A stretch of 64,000 nucleotides of DNA from Escallonia rubra (GCA_033065855.1 JAVXUO010001311.1:620001-684000); one strand, 5' to 3'. Counted from the first letter of the stretch, positions 49,586 to 62,310 are shown. Numbers and translations are program-made. The notes: a model not told the origin generated them from the letters alone.

Positions 49586-50920
49586 TGAGTTGCAGCTGAT
49601 ATCCCCCTCCCCCCTTCGTCCCGGGATTGATTCGCTTTTTCATTTCCCTTTAAAACAAAAAAAAGGGTGGAAAATAATTATGTAGCACGGCTAAGTTTTA
49701 GTCAAAACAGAGAAGAGATTAGAATAACTGCACCAATCCCTTTCCAGTGTTTTCTTGTATACCGATCATATCACAACCTTATATTATGGTTTCTGTATCA
49801 CTTTCGTTTATTTGGGCATTACATACTTGTAATGTTTTCTTTCTCAATTTCGAGTATAAAAGAACACATTGTTCCTAAACTACCCTTCACATGATTATTT
49901 GCTCAAATTCTTCGCCAAGACAAAACAAGCAAAATGATCGACTTTTCCTTGCTTGCAGAAGATGAAGACTTGTGCTAGTCCGTCAAGAGTGTTTTTAGAT
50001 AGGGAATTTAAATTAGGGATTTGACTTTGACAGATTATTTAAATTACTTGAGTTAAGTCCGTTATTTGGACTGTGCAAAAAAGAATTTGCAAAATTCCTG
50101 AAGGATTTGGAAAGAGAATTTGGGGGGTGCAAGTCCCATAGTCCATAAAAGCTTTTTGTCAAATCCCCACAATAAACCTTAGCCATGTGTTTAAGGAAGT
50201 TAATCCTTTTTTTTCTCTCCCTTAACCAGCTTCTCCCATCAATATCATTTCTAGGCCCATCTCTCATCCTTTTTTTTTTTTTATTTTTTTGTTTCTAGGT
50301 TGGTACTGTAGGACTCTTTCATAAGTCTTTTGATACTTTTTGATGTCCTATTTTTAGTTTTAACTTAGAAAATCATATTTTTAGTTTTCATGTTCTGAAT
50401 GAACGAATTTTAGAACGAAGAGATCAGAAAGTACGTGGTACTTGAAAAAATTTCATCTAAACACACTCTACCAACATATAAAAAACGAAAGGCAATCCAA
50501 AGCGCTCTAATCAAACCCGGAAAACCTTTCTCCAATTGAAAGGTGTACGTGAGCTTCGTTGCTAAAGTACAGTTAGCATTCCAATACAATTTTGGAGGGC
50601 GGACCTCAGTTTTACTATACACGAAAGTATCAATTAATAAGGAAAATGCGCGTACGATTCAATCTCACAGACACTGCCATTTGATAAGAGAAACAAAGGC
50701 ACTCTTGTTTAATCCTATTTTTGTTTCGCTTTCTTGCTTTGTCATCCTTAGAAGGAAACGGTGCCACAATGAGGTACACAGAAAAATTTGACAGTCCAAA
50801 ATATGTGCACACCTTCTTCCTCTATGCTCTCTCTCTTTGAAACCTAAACTAATGGAGCAAAATAGTTGAAATCATTTCATTTAAGGCACTACTCTTTCTC
50901 TACATTGGCAGGATGCCCTT

Positions 50921-51284
50921 TTAGCCCGACCGCTTGATCCTTCTGTTAATTTCTTTCTCCAACTCTTCAAGCCCTCCCACTTCTTCAAGTTCCTGCACCC
51001 ACACCACACCATGTTATTCCCACACCACACGCGTGCACACTTATACATACAAAAATATCTTCAGCTAACACTAGAAAATGAGACTATGATCGTCTTGTTG
51101 TATAGCTGTATAACAAAGCTATTGAGACAGAAAAATGTCGCTAGATACATTTTGACGATAATTCACACATAACGTGTTTGGTCAACAGTATCTCCCTTAT
51201 TCGGTAAAAGGCACTCAAACACTAATTCTAGCGTAAACGCCTAAATAAAAAGCGCATTTTACGATCAACAAAAAACAGAAGATC

Positions 51285-51315
<31 letters not shown>

Positions 51316-53178
51316 GGGACCACCTTAGGACCCAAGAACAGCCCATATGGGACACCGTCGAACTTGTCTGTGTGGTGGATCTGAAATCCCGGACATCAAA
51401 ATCAAAGAAGATCGCGGCCGTTAGAATCAGTTTGGAAATACCGTAATACTAAACAAAAGCATATTTGGAAAAATCTGGTACTAATAATTACAGTAATTAA
51501 TAGCATAATAATAATAGTTACCTGGTGAGCCGCAGCAACTTTCCTCAAGTAAGGGACATTGGCGATGGGCCCCACCGGAAATCTCTTGTGAACGAGACCG
51601 TCGTGAACGAACATGTAGGCCATGCCAAACACCGTAATTCCAAGCCCCTGCACCATTTGCAATTTAATTGGTCATTTTTTGGCCTACTAATACTCTCTAT
51701 ATATATATATATATTCCAAGTCCTTTCCTTCTTGTCATTATAACAAAAACCTTACCTCAATTAGAAACTAATTACTTAGTTGAAGTCTGAAACGAAGATT
51801 AGTCAACTCAACTAAATTTAAGGGTCACCAACGAAATTTAATTTTGTACGAAGAAAGCAAGTACACGCGCTTGACTGGGGTATCGTTTTGCAAGATTTAC
51901 TGTAACCATGAGTTAAAGTAGGGGTGTTGTTCCGGTAGCTGTGAGAGAGGGAAGAGACGGCTGCTGGAACAACACTCCTATGGTTACAGCAGAGGATTCA
52001 AATCCCGTTTTGCATGGACTCCTTTTCCTCGCAGATGACTGGAATTACCATCGGGCGATTCGTTTGAAACTCTATCTCGTTATTTTTCTATTTAGGCAAA
52101 GTTCTTAATTTTGATATTAAAAAAAAAAAAAAAAAGCAAATGAAGAGGACAATAGACTTACAGCACCGAAACAAAGACCGGGGATAAGGCCCTTGTGGAA
52201 GAAACCATAAGAAAGGAGGGCTATGGCCGGACCAGCGTTGATAATGGCGAAGACGTCATTCAGCTCAAATGGACCTTCCCTTGGTTTGTGGTGCGACTGT
52301 ACATTCAAAAGCAAAGAGATGGTACACCCACTCATGAGTATCTTATCTCTATCTCTGTGACTGTTGCCATTGTAAAGTCAACACCTTAGCTAACGGAGTA
52401 ATTTAATTGTGAAAAGGTCACCGTTTTTCACACATTAGTCTATTTTTACCAAATCGAGGAATGAAAGGCGTGGAAGCAAACCTCGTGCATGTGCCACAGC
52501 GATGCGTGCCACAGCGCCTTGTGTGCCCATCTCGCCCAAAACTCCATTCCCACCTGCAAATTCCACAATTCCCTTTTGCATCAAATTCAATGTTGATTGC
52601 GATTAACATTCAACGAATATTTTCTTTGATGACTACTTACTGCTGCGCCAACGGACAGAGCAAACGTACCGAACATCTCCGACATCGGAATCTCTCCACC
52701 CTATGCCAAAACAAGGTCTTATTTAGCGACAGATGATGTTACAGCGACAGAGAATTACTTGCCAAAGTGGGAAGAGAAAAGGTACCTCCATTTGCCAAGA
52801 GAACCTAGAGTAAACAGACATGACAGCCAGGGAAGTAATCCCAAAGGTAGACATGACGGCCGCGATGAGGTAAGTGAAGCGTTCGGATTTCTTCCTGGCC
52901 AACTTCTCCGCCACGCGCACGGCCGAGATCTGCTTCTCAACTTCTTCGCTCTCCTCTTCGCGTAAATTCTCAATCGGGGCGGGCAACTTGTTGTCCTCCA
53001 CGACGAAGCACACCGTTAAACACGGCCTTCTGGACCGGGGAATCGTGTCGAATCGGCGAATTGGGGAGAAGAGAAGGGAAGTGGGTGTGAGAGTGGAGGT
53101 GGGTTTCGGGCCGAGGAATGCATTCCGGCCGAGGCGGAAAGAGCGGGAGCTGGCGGCGACGGTGATTCCGAACGCCAT
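50921..53178 (-). CDS. BCH: Beta-carotene 3-hydroxylase, chloroplastic (seven exons)
   Basis: Exons: 53178-52786, 52700-52641, 52553-52482, 52296-52162, 51647-51522, 51380-51324 and 50992-50921. Every junction is GT..AG in phase 0, giving 304 residues. The start MAFGITVAASS is preferred to an in-frame Met at 53277 because it matches the usual family start and opens the transit peptide. All four His motifs of the di-iron site are intact: HKALWH, HESHH, HDGLVH and HQIHH. Membrane helices lie around FTYLIAAVMSTFGITSLAVM, in GTFALSVGAAVGMEFW, and in the GPAIALLSYGF and GLGITVFGMAY regions. The enzyme hydroxylates the beta rings of beta-carotene to give beta-cryptoxanthin and zeaxanthin, using ferredoxin and O2 at plastid membranes. 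Intron 4 carries a MITE and an A run; intron 6 starts with a CT-rich tract. Confidence 0.97.
51291..51316 (-). repeat. (CT)n tract 8 bases after the intron 6 donor of the hydroxylase
   Basis: Plus strand GA repeat; on the transcribed sense it reads GTGGTCCCC followed by about 13 CT units. See the finding on weak donors. Confidence 0.9.
51900..51994. mobile_element. Foldback MITE in intron 4 of the hydroxylase gene
   Basis: The arms CTGTAACCATGAGTTAAAGT with GGGGTGTTGTTCC pair with CTGTAACCATAGGAGTGTTG read from the right end. Same family as 49023-49160, sharing GGGGTGTTGT and GTGAGAGAGGGAAGAG. Confidence 0.7.
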
Positions 53179-56039
53179 GGACGAGTTATGAGAGTGAGCC
53201 ACGCTCTGTGGGAGTTTGAGGGGATAGGCTAAAAATGGTGGGGAGGCTTGCTTGGGGATTTGGAAGTTAGGGGCCAAAGTTTTGAGTTTGTGAAGTGCAT
53301 GTAGACCACATATTTGAGTCTGAGCCTTGTGGACTCTTTGCCAACTACATACACAGGCACTGATGCCAAGTTGAATCTATTTGAATACATTCTCCTGCTT
53401 AAGTACCACTTGTTTTTCGAGAAATTTCTAAACTGCCATTCTGAGGTATCACTCTATAATTGGTTTCACTTATTTAAATTATTCTTCTAATAAAAATATG
53501 CACAATTCTTAACAAAAGATGGGACCGCGTTAGAGTTGCATTACAAAATTAGTGCTTAATGTATTTGACTATAAATGACGATTGTTTAAACATCCAAAAA
53601 AATAATATGCTCCCCTTAACCAATAGCATCTAAGAGCGCGTTTGATATTGATTGTCGAAACCAAATTTTAGATTAAACTAAATTTAATTTGAATTGTTTT
53701 CAACAAAATTAGCTTTAAACTGTCGATATTGTTTAGATAAAAAGTATTAAAAAAACAGTTTTAATGAAGCAAAAAGGCCAAAAACTCAGTGCACGTGTAA
53801 AGCGTGCTGAACTTTTTGTGATTAATGGGGAGATCGATTTCGTTACTTTACGTGGTCATATATGAATATAGAGAAGTGGTTAATCTATTATTCCCACTGT
53901 CCTAAATTAAGAATAAATCAACTTTTTAGCTTATAAAATTTTGTTTAATCAGTTTCGTATGTTTGTCAACGCGGTAACACACCTAATTTAATATAAATAA
54001 AATAAGGGTTGGATCATATGGGAATCAGTCACTGCCATTGCACACTTGATAGTAATGCAAGGCACACGCGGACGTTGCGCTGAGCGCATAGGTGGATTGT
54101 GCTCGACACATCAGCATTATCATTTATGCCTCGGTGGCACCGTCAGGGAAACATGAGCATGGTGTTGGCACGTGGACACGGGGCATTGGGGAGAAAGAAG
54201 AAGAACCAAAATTCATGCAGGAAAAAGTTGTCAGCTGAGGGGCATTATGGTAGTTCTACCACAAAGCACAAAGCAAGGGACAATTCAACAAGATGGTGGA
54301 GGTGGGTAGCATACAGACAGATACATCAGGGTCACACAAAAGGGGCGTGAGGGGTGACCCGTCGCAGGATGGTGGAAGGGCGAGACAGCAGAGTTCGGTT
54401 CGGTTCGGTTCGATTCGCTTCAGATTGGAGTGGGAGATATGTTGCAAAATTTCGTGCTGTATCCGTGCGACACGTCTGCCTTCTTACCACCACCTTTGCA
54501 CTTTTTGAGCAGTATGTTATCATCATATATTCTGGTCTAAGTGTTTGCCACACGGATTGGCCCATTTCTTTAGCACATTATTAGGCCTAAAGTTGGCATC
54601 CAGACTCTGGCGGTGGTAATAATTTAAGTCCACCCCTTTTTTCTTTCATTTTTTTTTCTTTTTCAGATTCGGTGTGTTTTCCTTTTTTTTTTTTCCGGTA
54701 ATAGTCAAGAATTTTAATTTATATGACTCGTCGATACGAGAGTTTGAATTCGGAATCTTAAGATTATTCTTCAAAAGTCTTTGCCACTTTAACTATCTGT
54801 TGGGGTTAGATTCAGTTTTTAAGATGGCATTGTATACAGTTTGCAGAACCTTTACATTTGGGTCAATAATTTTATCAAAAAGTTTATTCAATTTGATCGT
54901 CTGAGTAAACAAATAAGGCTTGAACGAGTTGAGCAGATTTTAATAAAGTAGTAATATATCGTACATTATTGGTTGTAAGTTTATTTATGCACTTTATTTT
55001 GCTATTATGGAGTATTATACACCTCCAGTGATTGGTAGATGATGGTCAATGTTCTGTTGCTAGTGAGGTCTTATTCTTTTTGAGTTAGTGCTCATGTGTT
55101 ATAGTCAATTATTTCCATAAAGATTACATTCAGTTTGAGAGTTATACCGAAGGGCTTCTTAGAGCTTGATCACCTGAGTGAACGAACTGAGGACGAGTTG
55201 AACGGACCTCAATTACGTAGTAAATCGTTGTAGGAGATGAAAAGCAGATTTATTTATGCACCCAATAACTTAGTACATCTCTATTGGTGGGTGATTGCCG
55301 ATATTCTCTTGCTACTGGTTTTTATGCTTTTAGAACAGTCCCACGACCGTGTATAGATGGAGATTGTATGTTTGAAAATGAATTAACACTAGCTATCGTT
55401 GCTTATGCTTTCAAATTTGATTTTTTGGCTAACGCTAGAATAGATTGACATCTCCAAGTTTGGTTTGGTCTTGCAAAGTGTTCTTTTCGGTACCTGTCTC
55501 CATTATTAGATTTTTCTTCTCTCGCTATCATGCTTCAAAGTTTCTTTCTTCTTTCCTTCTTGTTTCGTTTGCTAGCAGCCGAGATGTTCTTTGTGTTCTC
55601 TCTAGTTCTATTTCTTCCGTTAGATTTATTTTTTTTCCTTCTCATATGTCATGCTTCATATCATTGCTAAAAAAATAGATCGGGACGAATCACGGTTAAG
55701 AATCAAGGCCTGCAACTCTCTGATATTTCACTTAGAGCACAATAACAAGAATAAACTTCTTGAATAAGTTAGAAGATATATGTCTTTGCGTATGACCAGC
55801 TGTCCAGATACCCAGAGATATCCCTTTTAATTAGAGAGTTTTATGACAGACAGTCAAGTAAATATTAGATATGTCAAAATATAAACAAAGAAGGTAACAT
55901 CCCATTGCAGCAACATGTCATGGAGCCAATCTCGGTGAACTTCAATGCGTGCATGACCAACAAAAGCTTTTAGAGATCTTACCTTTGTAATATCAGATGC
56001 TTGTACCCTGTCTATGTTTGTCCCTGGTTGGAAGAATCT
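53179..56039. other. Promoter side of the hydroxylase gene and gene-poor spacer
   Basis: The first few hundred bases form the promoter of the minus-strand hydroxylase gene; no clear TATA box was picked out. Beyond that the DNA is AT-rich with a short (GGTTC)n run at 54394-54415 and no convincing gene. The frame at 55445-55678 is Ser/Phe-rich by composition only. Confidence 0.5.
54394..54415. repeat. (GGTTC)n pentanucleotide repeat
   Basis: Four units of GGTTC, the last with one change. The reverse motif (GAACC)n appears at 60965-60982. Confidence 0.85.
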
Positions 56040-56059
56040 TCTTCCTAACCGCTATATAG

Positions 56060-56220
56060 CGACAATCAATCGTCTCTATATATATTTTAGTAACTTTTAT
56101 TTAGTAATGTTAAAAAGTACTGCTATTAATTGTCGTTGATAGTATTAAAAGAAAAGTCACTAGAAATATTTAGCAACTGTTAATTGTCACTATACACAGG
56201 GTTGGAGGAAGATCGAACCC
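56060..56220 (+). repeat. Dispersed GCGAC/AATTGTCGC repeat, copy 2
   Basis: GCGACAATCAATCG at its left, then AGTAATGTTAAAAAGTACTG, ATTGTCGTTGATAGTATTA, AAAGTCACTAGAA and AACTGTTAATTGTCACTATA. The same units in the same order recur at 58205-58345. Such subterminal motifs resemble those of CACTA elements. Confidence 0.6.
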
Positions 56221-56239
56221 CGGTAGGAGCCAAAGTTTG

Positions 56240-57600
56240 TTCTGTTGAAATTGCCTCAGAACCGCAGAACCACATATAAAGGCAGGTTCAATAACACATT
56301 ATATTCCAATGCCAACTTTAAACTTGTCTTTATTGAAACAAATGGCCTAAATTATACCAATGATGTTTTATTTGTGCAATTGCAAGAATGGCATGTAACT
56401 CCGCAGCCAGGGAGAAAGTTGTGGGTTCTCTTTTGTTGTTGCGGGCATGGTTTTTTAGCATAGGCTTCTCTCTTAGAGATAGTGGCTCTAGTAGTCAGGA
56501 TGATTTCAGTCGGGTGGAAAGGCTTTTGTTGAAAAATCAGTTGATTTCGTTGGGTCCATAATCCATATATACCAAAGAGTTATGCACATATAGGTGCTTA
56601 GTTTGGTGTTTAGGATTTTTTTCAACTGGGCTACAAGCCGCTCCTGAACGGAATCCCCCATTTTCCCTGAATTTGAGACCAATCGGTAAACCAAACCAAA
56701 TAGGTCTTACACACGTGCAGTTGATAAAAGAGGGGATCTCACAGATTCAGGTTGCTGAAGACAGAGCAGGCAAAGATCTACGAGGATGATGTTAAATTTA
56801 TGGAGTTTTGATATATAGGGGAAGACGATTCCACAGTAATTGCCAGAAGAGGAAACTATGTCTTAGGGGAAACATGCAGCGCCCATAAGGTCTTCCAATT
56901 GGCTGGGGTGATGTTGGTCGCTTCAGATGTTGCAATATGGCTTGGTCGTTCCTAAAACTTTATTTAGATATAGTATTTTATATCATGAGGCAACTGTTAA
57001 TAGCCAGTTGTTTGTAGCTTTACAGACTTGGGAGTGCACACTAAGGTAATCTGAGACGTGAATACCTATGATTCTTTTCGCGAAGATTGTTGGGAATACG
57101 TTTTCAATCTAGGTCTTCTCCTAGGCTTTATTTGTAATGAGGTCATATACTCGTGATGGTAAGGCTGACTGGTCTTGAGTAGTAATTACTTGGCTTTGGC
57201 TAGTACGTGGGATCTGGTCACGGTTCCAAATAGATATATTTATACCTTTTTTTGACCTGCCAACGCATACTTGTTGAACAACCTGTCTTCCAGTATGTTT
57301 CTCCACCCAGCGCATAAGTTACCAAATACTGGACAAGTGCTGAAGTCTAATAGAACACAAATTTTCCCTCAGAACTCTTGACAACACCGAGTCTTGCTCT
57401 ATCATGACTCTCTAGTTGATTTTTGTTAGAAGAGCGATATTGAAAAAGTGGGTATCCTTGAAACCAAGCCAACCCATTTCTTTTGGGTCACATAACACGT
57501 TGCAGTTTAACCAGTGAATACGTAGTCTTCTTTCATCACCAAGCTTCTAGGTTTCTCAATTTCCGAACAAGGCAAATTCTAACTCAAAGTTGACCGCGTC
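56240..57600 (-). mobile_element. Degraded LINE reverse-transcriptase remnant
   Basis: Read on the minus strand from about 57600: a C-terminal RT piece (RIHWLNCNVLCDPKEMGWLG, then FKDTHFFNIALLTKIN), then the inter-domain piece of plant LINEs (RSKKGINISIWNRDQIPRT and SRVYDLITNKA), then, near 56694-56506, a piece like the linker before RNase H (ITLWYIWIMDPTKST). Stops and frame changes occur throughout. There is no zinc-finger block as clear as in the second LINE fragment at 61.3-62.3 kb. Confidence 0.6.
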
Positions 57601-58204
57601 CGACCAAATACGCCAGGTTTGACATTACGACTGATTATCGGTTTTCAGCTCGCTTTACATATATGTTCTACACCCATAACGTTTTGTCGTTTAGATGAAA
57701 AATATTTTGTCATTAATTCGAGAATCGTAGGAAATTTACATAGATTTATGCTAATTACGAACTTAACAATGGACATAGTTTGGTATTAGTAAATGCACCA
57801 TTTCTTCCTCTTTGGTTTTCAAAAGCGTTGTGAAATAAACTTTTATGCCAATTATATGTGGTGTGGATATGAAAATTACTTGACTTTGCCCAGGCATCTA
57901 ATCCGCAAAGATTTTGTTTAAAAGAAGAATCAACTTTTTGTTCTTTGGATTAAAAGATTCGGATTACAAGAAGATCTGGTATTATTCTTGTGATGTGGCC
58001 AAAAGAAGAATCTACTTTTTTGCACCACAACGTCTTAGGTTCAAGTTAGAACCAGAACTCACACCCAATTATTGAAAGTTCAACTAGACATAAAGCATTG
58101 TAGGTTTGCATAAGAAACAATTCTCTTGATACATGAATCTCATGGGGTACATACATAACTTTAAGGAAAAGTCAGAATTCCCTCGTATTATGATAATTAA
58201 TTTT

Positions 58205-58345
58205 CTAAAATATTTTTAGTGATTTTTATTGCGTAATGTTATAAAAGTGCTGTTAAAAACTGTCGCTGAAAGTGTTAGTCGAAAAGTCACTAAATAGCGA
58301 CCATTAATTGTTGCTATATAGAAGGTTGTAGGAATCTTACTATGA
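58205..58345 (+). repeat. Dispersed GCGAC/AATTGTCGC repeat, copy 3
   Basis: TTTTAGTGATTTTTATTGCG, GTAATGTTATAAAAGTGCTG, ACTGTCGCTGAAAGTGTTAG, AAAGTCACTAAATAGCGACC and ATTAATTGTTGCTATATAG follow the order of copy 2. Together, copies 2 and 3 flank the LINE remnant in direct orientation. Confidence 0.6.
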
Positions 58346-58599
58346 CCCGGGTAACTTTAAAACATCCGAGAAAGAAGAGTAGAGTACTTCTTTCTAAGAT
58401 TATATCCTAATTTTTTACTATTAATGGTGATTTTGATTTGTGTTACATCACTTAAATGAGAATTTTGGGACAAAAACCTAGAGATACATTCTCCTAAAAA
58501 CAATCGAGGATAGAGATTATAAAAAAAGAGGGAATGCCATTTTGAGGTGTATAAATTTTGGTTGCTATTTGGGATGCCGGATAATAACTATGACGCTCC

Positions 58600-58750
58600 A
58601 TTTAGCGACAATTAATGGTCAATAAATATATAGTGAAATTTTTGTTAACACCTTCACCGACAATTTATAGTAGTATTTTTTTAGCAGTATTTTTTTAGCA
58701 TCACTAAAAAATATGAAGCGATCGTTAATCGTAAGAGGAGAATCTTAGCT
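58600..58750 (-). repeat. Dispersed GCGAC/AATTGTCGC repeat, copy 4
   Basis: Contains GCGACAATTAATGGTC at its left and, at its right, CACTAAAAAATATGAAGCGA and CGTTAATCG. The motif CACTAAAAAA next to GCGATCGTTAA recalls a CACTA transposon end (CACTACAAAA..GCG). Confidence 0.5.
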
Positions 58751-61269
58751 ATCATCTTAACGTCTGGATAGCAGTCAAATTTTTTGCTTTTGAATTACCC
58801 TCCTTTGTACGTAATTCTTGGGCTGTGTGGATCGAGCACTTGCTAGCAGATTTTAGCCACAAGGCTTCTTAAAGTTCCAGAGAAAGAGAGAAGCTCGTCA
58901 TGCAGCCCACGCAAGAGCTTGGTCCACCAAACCTGTTATCCGCTCTTGTGCGAAGCCCACTGCAAGGCTGGGCCGAGACTATCAAGAGCCCAAACTTTTA
59001 TTTCCTTCAGACGTCATGTTTTTGAGTCTGGTGGTGTGGTGAATGCCATTTCTTAGATTTTGCAAGGAACCAAATAATTTTTATTTTAGTCTAACACCCT
59101 GTTTGAATACTATTTTCATTTTAAAAAAATTTTAAGTTTGTTTTTTATTTTCAAATTCTATTGTAAAAAACCTCAAATTTAAATATTATGCTCCGACTCC
59201 TTACAAATACATTATCGGATTTTATCCCACTTTGATTGACTCGTAAATGTCTAGAGAAACTGTATTCAACCGGCATAATGTACTTTCATAATTCAGAGAT
59301 AATACTTGATGTGTTGTAATAAGTTTGTAACTCTGAAAATGGTACCCAATTAAGTAACTACGTGTCTTGATTTTTTCTCAAAAAGAAATTATGCTTGTGG
59401 TTTTTAGCATAAAAATGAAAACAAAACCTAGTAACCGAGAGGAACGTAAATGTCTATTCGTGACCAGTACCTTTAGCGACCAAATGAGGGCACTGGGTCT
59501 AACTAGTAATTGTTGCATTTAGATGTATTTGAGCAACACCTGTTAGCGAGTGGTACTTACAGCCTAGGATGCATGTAATAGCCACTTAGTTAAGGAGAAG
59601 ATTTTGTTGAGGATGGCAATATAACGATCCCTGCAACACCCTCTTTCGTCCCATCTCCTTCTTATTCCATATTTAATTCGATGCGCCCCGCCCCATCTTA
59701 TTTAGATCGATCCTATATGCCTCATCTTGATTCAACAAGGGTTAACCATTCTCATTTCTTATTCTTCTTTTATAGTTAGTTGAGTTAGATAAAATATATT
59801 TTATGTACTTTGGTTGTCAATTGTGGCGGCTACGGCGATTGAAAGTGCTAGTCGGATGTGGTTACAGACCATATACTGACCAAAAGTGGTTCCAACCGTT
59901 CGTCGGCAGTGGTGACCAGAGGTGGGTGCTAAAGGTGATGGTTGGAGGTGGCTGTCGGTGTCTGACAGTGCCGACAGTAGCCTTCTGTGGTGGCTGGAGT
60001 TCACCAGTGATGGACGCTAGAGATTATGGGCGGTGATGGATCCCAGCAGTGATGGACAGAGTTCACTGATCGATGGTGGTCATTCTGGCAATGGGAGCAG
60101 ACGGTGGGCTTGTATGTGGGATGAAAAGGAGAAAAAAGCAAAATTATGTATTTAGGTTTAGTTGGAAATGGAAAACCCCATATAAGCCTAAATTAAGTTA
60201 TCTTGGGACATGTTAAGGTTACCTCATTCAAGCTTGAGTCAGGTAAAGTCCCAAATGCTCCATTACCAATTGCCCTAACCCCCATTTTACCAACCCTATT
60301 ATACCCATATGGGGCAAGGCAAGGTGCCATATAAAGGTGAAATCAAATTGTTCAAACTGATTCTTACCGCTTAAACTTATCAAACCAAATCGACATAATT
60401 CGAACTTATCAAAAATTTTAATGGTTCATTTAACAATTCTTAAATTGATCTCTATTCTGTTCGGTTCACGAGTCACTCTTTTAAACCAATCACAAACAAA
60501 CCGAACCGACACATGACATGTTAATTTAATTTCAATTATATTTATTGATTATTATCATATACATGGTACTAAGCAAAGCCAAATAAATAAAATCTTGAAA
60601 GTTGTAAAGAAAAGACTATTACTAGATCACTTATATCCATAGAAGTCTAATGATTAATTTCTCTTATATATCGCTATTGTCTCTTATACATCAGCGAAAA
60701 GGCATGTTTATTAACACTAGAAATTTCCACCGTAAATGATAGTTAATCTTGTATTAACACTAGAAATTTCCACTGTAATTTATCTCTGTAAATGATAGTT
60801 AATCTTGCTACATTCTAGTGTTAAGCTTGTACTAATCCTAGAATGTAACAAGATTAAGTGCAATTTTAAATAAATTATAACTTCAAGTTTGAATAATTTT
60901 ACACTTGAATAATAAGTGTGCAAGAGGACAAACTTTTCAAATGGATGCAACTCGATCAAGACCAACCGAACCGAACCGAACCGTTCATACAACTAAACCA
61001 CTGTTGTTTGACTTGTTTGGGTTCAAAAATTCCAAACGAATGAATAATGGTTTGATTTGCAGTTTGATCCCCAAACATAAAGGTGCTCACCCTTAATCCT
61101 ATAGGAAGTCCCGAATTCATAAACCTAATTTTATGTTAAGCATAAAAATCATGTACAATGAAAGAAATAAGGCGGTGATGATTGATTGATTGATTGTACT
61201 GCATTGACATTCATGCTAAAAAGTGTATTTTTTTGTGCAACTGAAAATTTATAGCAAAAGGTTAATATT
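58751..61269. other. Gene-poor spacer with low-complexity tracts
   Basis: A GGT/TGG-rich tract (59810-60110) resembles the GGT-rich half of the element at 32203-33211. A GAACC-rich degenerate stretch lies near 60360-60560 and 60950-60985. A tandem duplication of about 50 bp sits at 60705-60810. No gene was found. Confidence 0.5.
60705..60810. repeat. Imperfect tandem duplication
   Basis: The unit ATTAACACTAGAAATTTCCA followed by CCGTAAATGATAGTTAATCTTG occurs twice, the second copy with a small insertion (TTTATCTCTG). Confidence 0.8.
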
Positions 61270-62310
61270 ACAGTCCAGGCTCTACTAGGGGAAACTTGCT
61301 ATATGAGCAGCTAACATGGGGATAATCACCTCTGATGGTTGCATGAGATACACAAAAGAATCCCCCCTATTGCTTTCCATTTTTTGCTAAATGATCTGCG
61401 CACTGATTGCCCTCTCTATGTACATACTTGCTAATAGTTGTAGTAGAAATCAAAAGATATTTAGCATCCTTAATTTGACTTCTCAGGGGGTGCAAATTGC
61501 AATCATCTGCAGCTAGTACCTCCACTACTGTCATTGAGTTTGTTTCAAGAATTGCATTTGCAAATCTTTTTCTTTGATCACTTGTAAGCCTTTGACAATG
61601 CCCAGTAGTTCATCTTCAAGCGCATTGCAAGTTGGTATGCTGCCCAGGAAGCCTCCTAGGCCCTAGCCATCTGCCTTGACTGTCCCTCAGGAGACCACCA
61701 TATCCTCCCTTCAAGTCATCCTTACCACAACCATCAGTGTTCATCTTGATGGAACCTACAAGAGGAAGGCACCAAGTTACTGTGGGTTTTGATTTTCTTA
61801 GTTGCTTTTTCTTGGTCTCAAAAGCATTTTCAACTTCTTTAGCAAATTTGATGCAGATCTTCTAGCTCACATCAAAAGGGATGAGAACCCCTTCAATACT
61901 TTCTTTGTTTTTGCTTTTCCAAATTTGCCACAAAATAGCTATGAAAATATATTGTCATGAGGTATTGCCAAACTTAGTTTTCCCTTACTCAATAATGTTT
62001 GGTAAGCCAACTTTTCAAACTCATGGTATCTTCCATCTCAAGTTGAGATATGGAGAAAAAAAATTTCCATAGACCACGGGCCTTGGGACATTCTCTAATG
62101 ATATGCTCAGTAGTTTCTAGCCCTTGACCACACCTTGTACAACTAGAATCAGATGCTAGATTTCTAATAACTCGAAGGCCATTGGAAGCAATCCTGTTAT
62201 GCAATAAAAGCCAGATAAACATGATAATTTTTTAGGGGGTTTTGAGTCTCCAGATCCATCTCCAATTATCCGGGGGGTTGGGTTAGGACTTGTACAAATC
62301 AAGAATAATT
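61270..62310 (-). mobile_element. 3' part of a LINE: zinc-knuckle (zf-RVT) plus RNase H-like domain
   Basis: The minus-strand frame 62222-61989 encodes MFIWLLLHNRIASNGLRVI and SSCTRCGQGLETTEHIIREC, the zf-RVT domain at the end of plant LINE reverse transcriptases; just upstream WRWIWRLKTPKK extends it. After a gap, an RNase H-like block follows in pieces: IKMNTDGCGKDDLKGGYGG, then LETNSMTVVEVLAADDCN and YVHREGNQCADHLAKNG. A few stops and frame changes separate the pieces. The reverse transcriptase core is absent, so this is a 5'-truncated, non-coding copy. Confidence 0.75.

Larger units (their letters stand above)
46491..50920. other. Gene-poor stretch before the beta-carotene hydroxylase gene
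   Basis: The longest frame (46669-47079, plus, 136 codons, first Met at 46669) has raised GC but no family similarity; it may be chance or a decayed insert. The rest holds microsatellites, one MITE and one copy of a dispersed repeat, listed separately. The right edge should contain the 3' UTR of the hydroxylase gene (minus strand). Confidence 0.45.
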
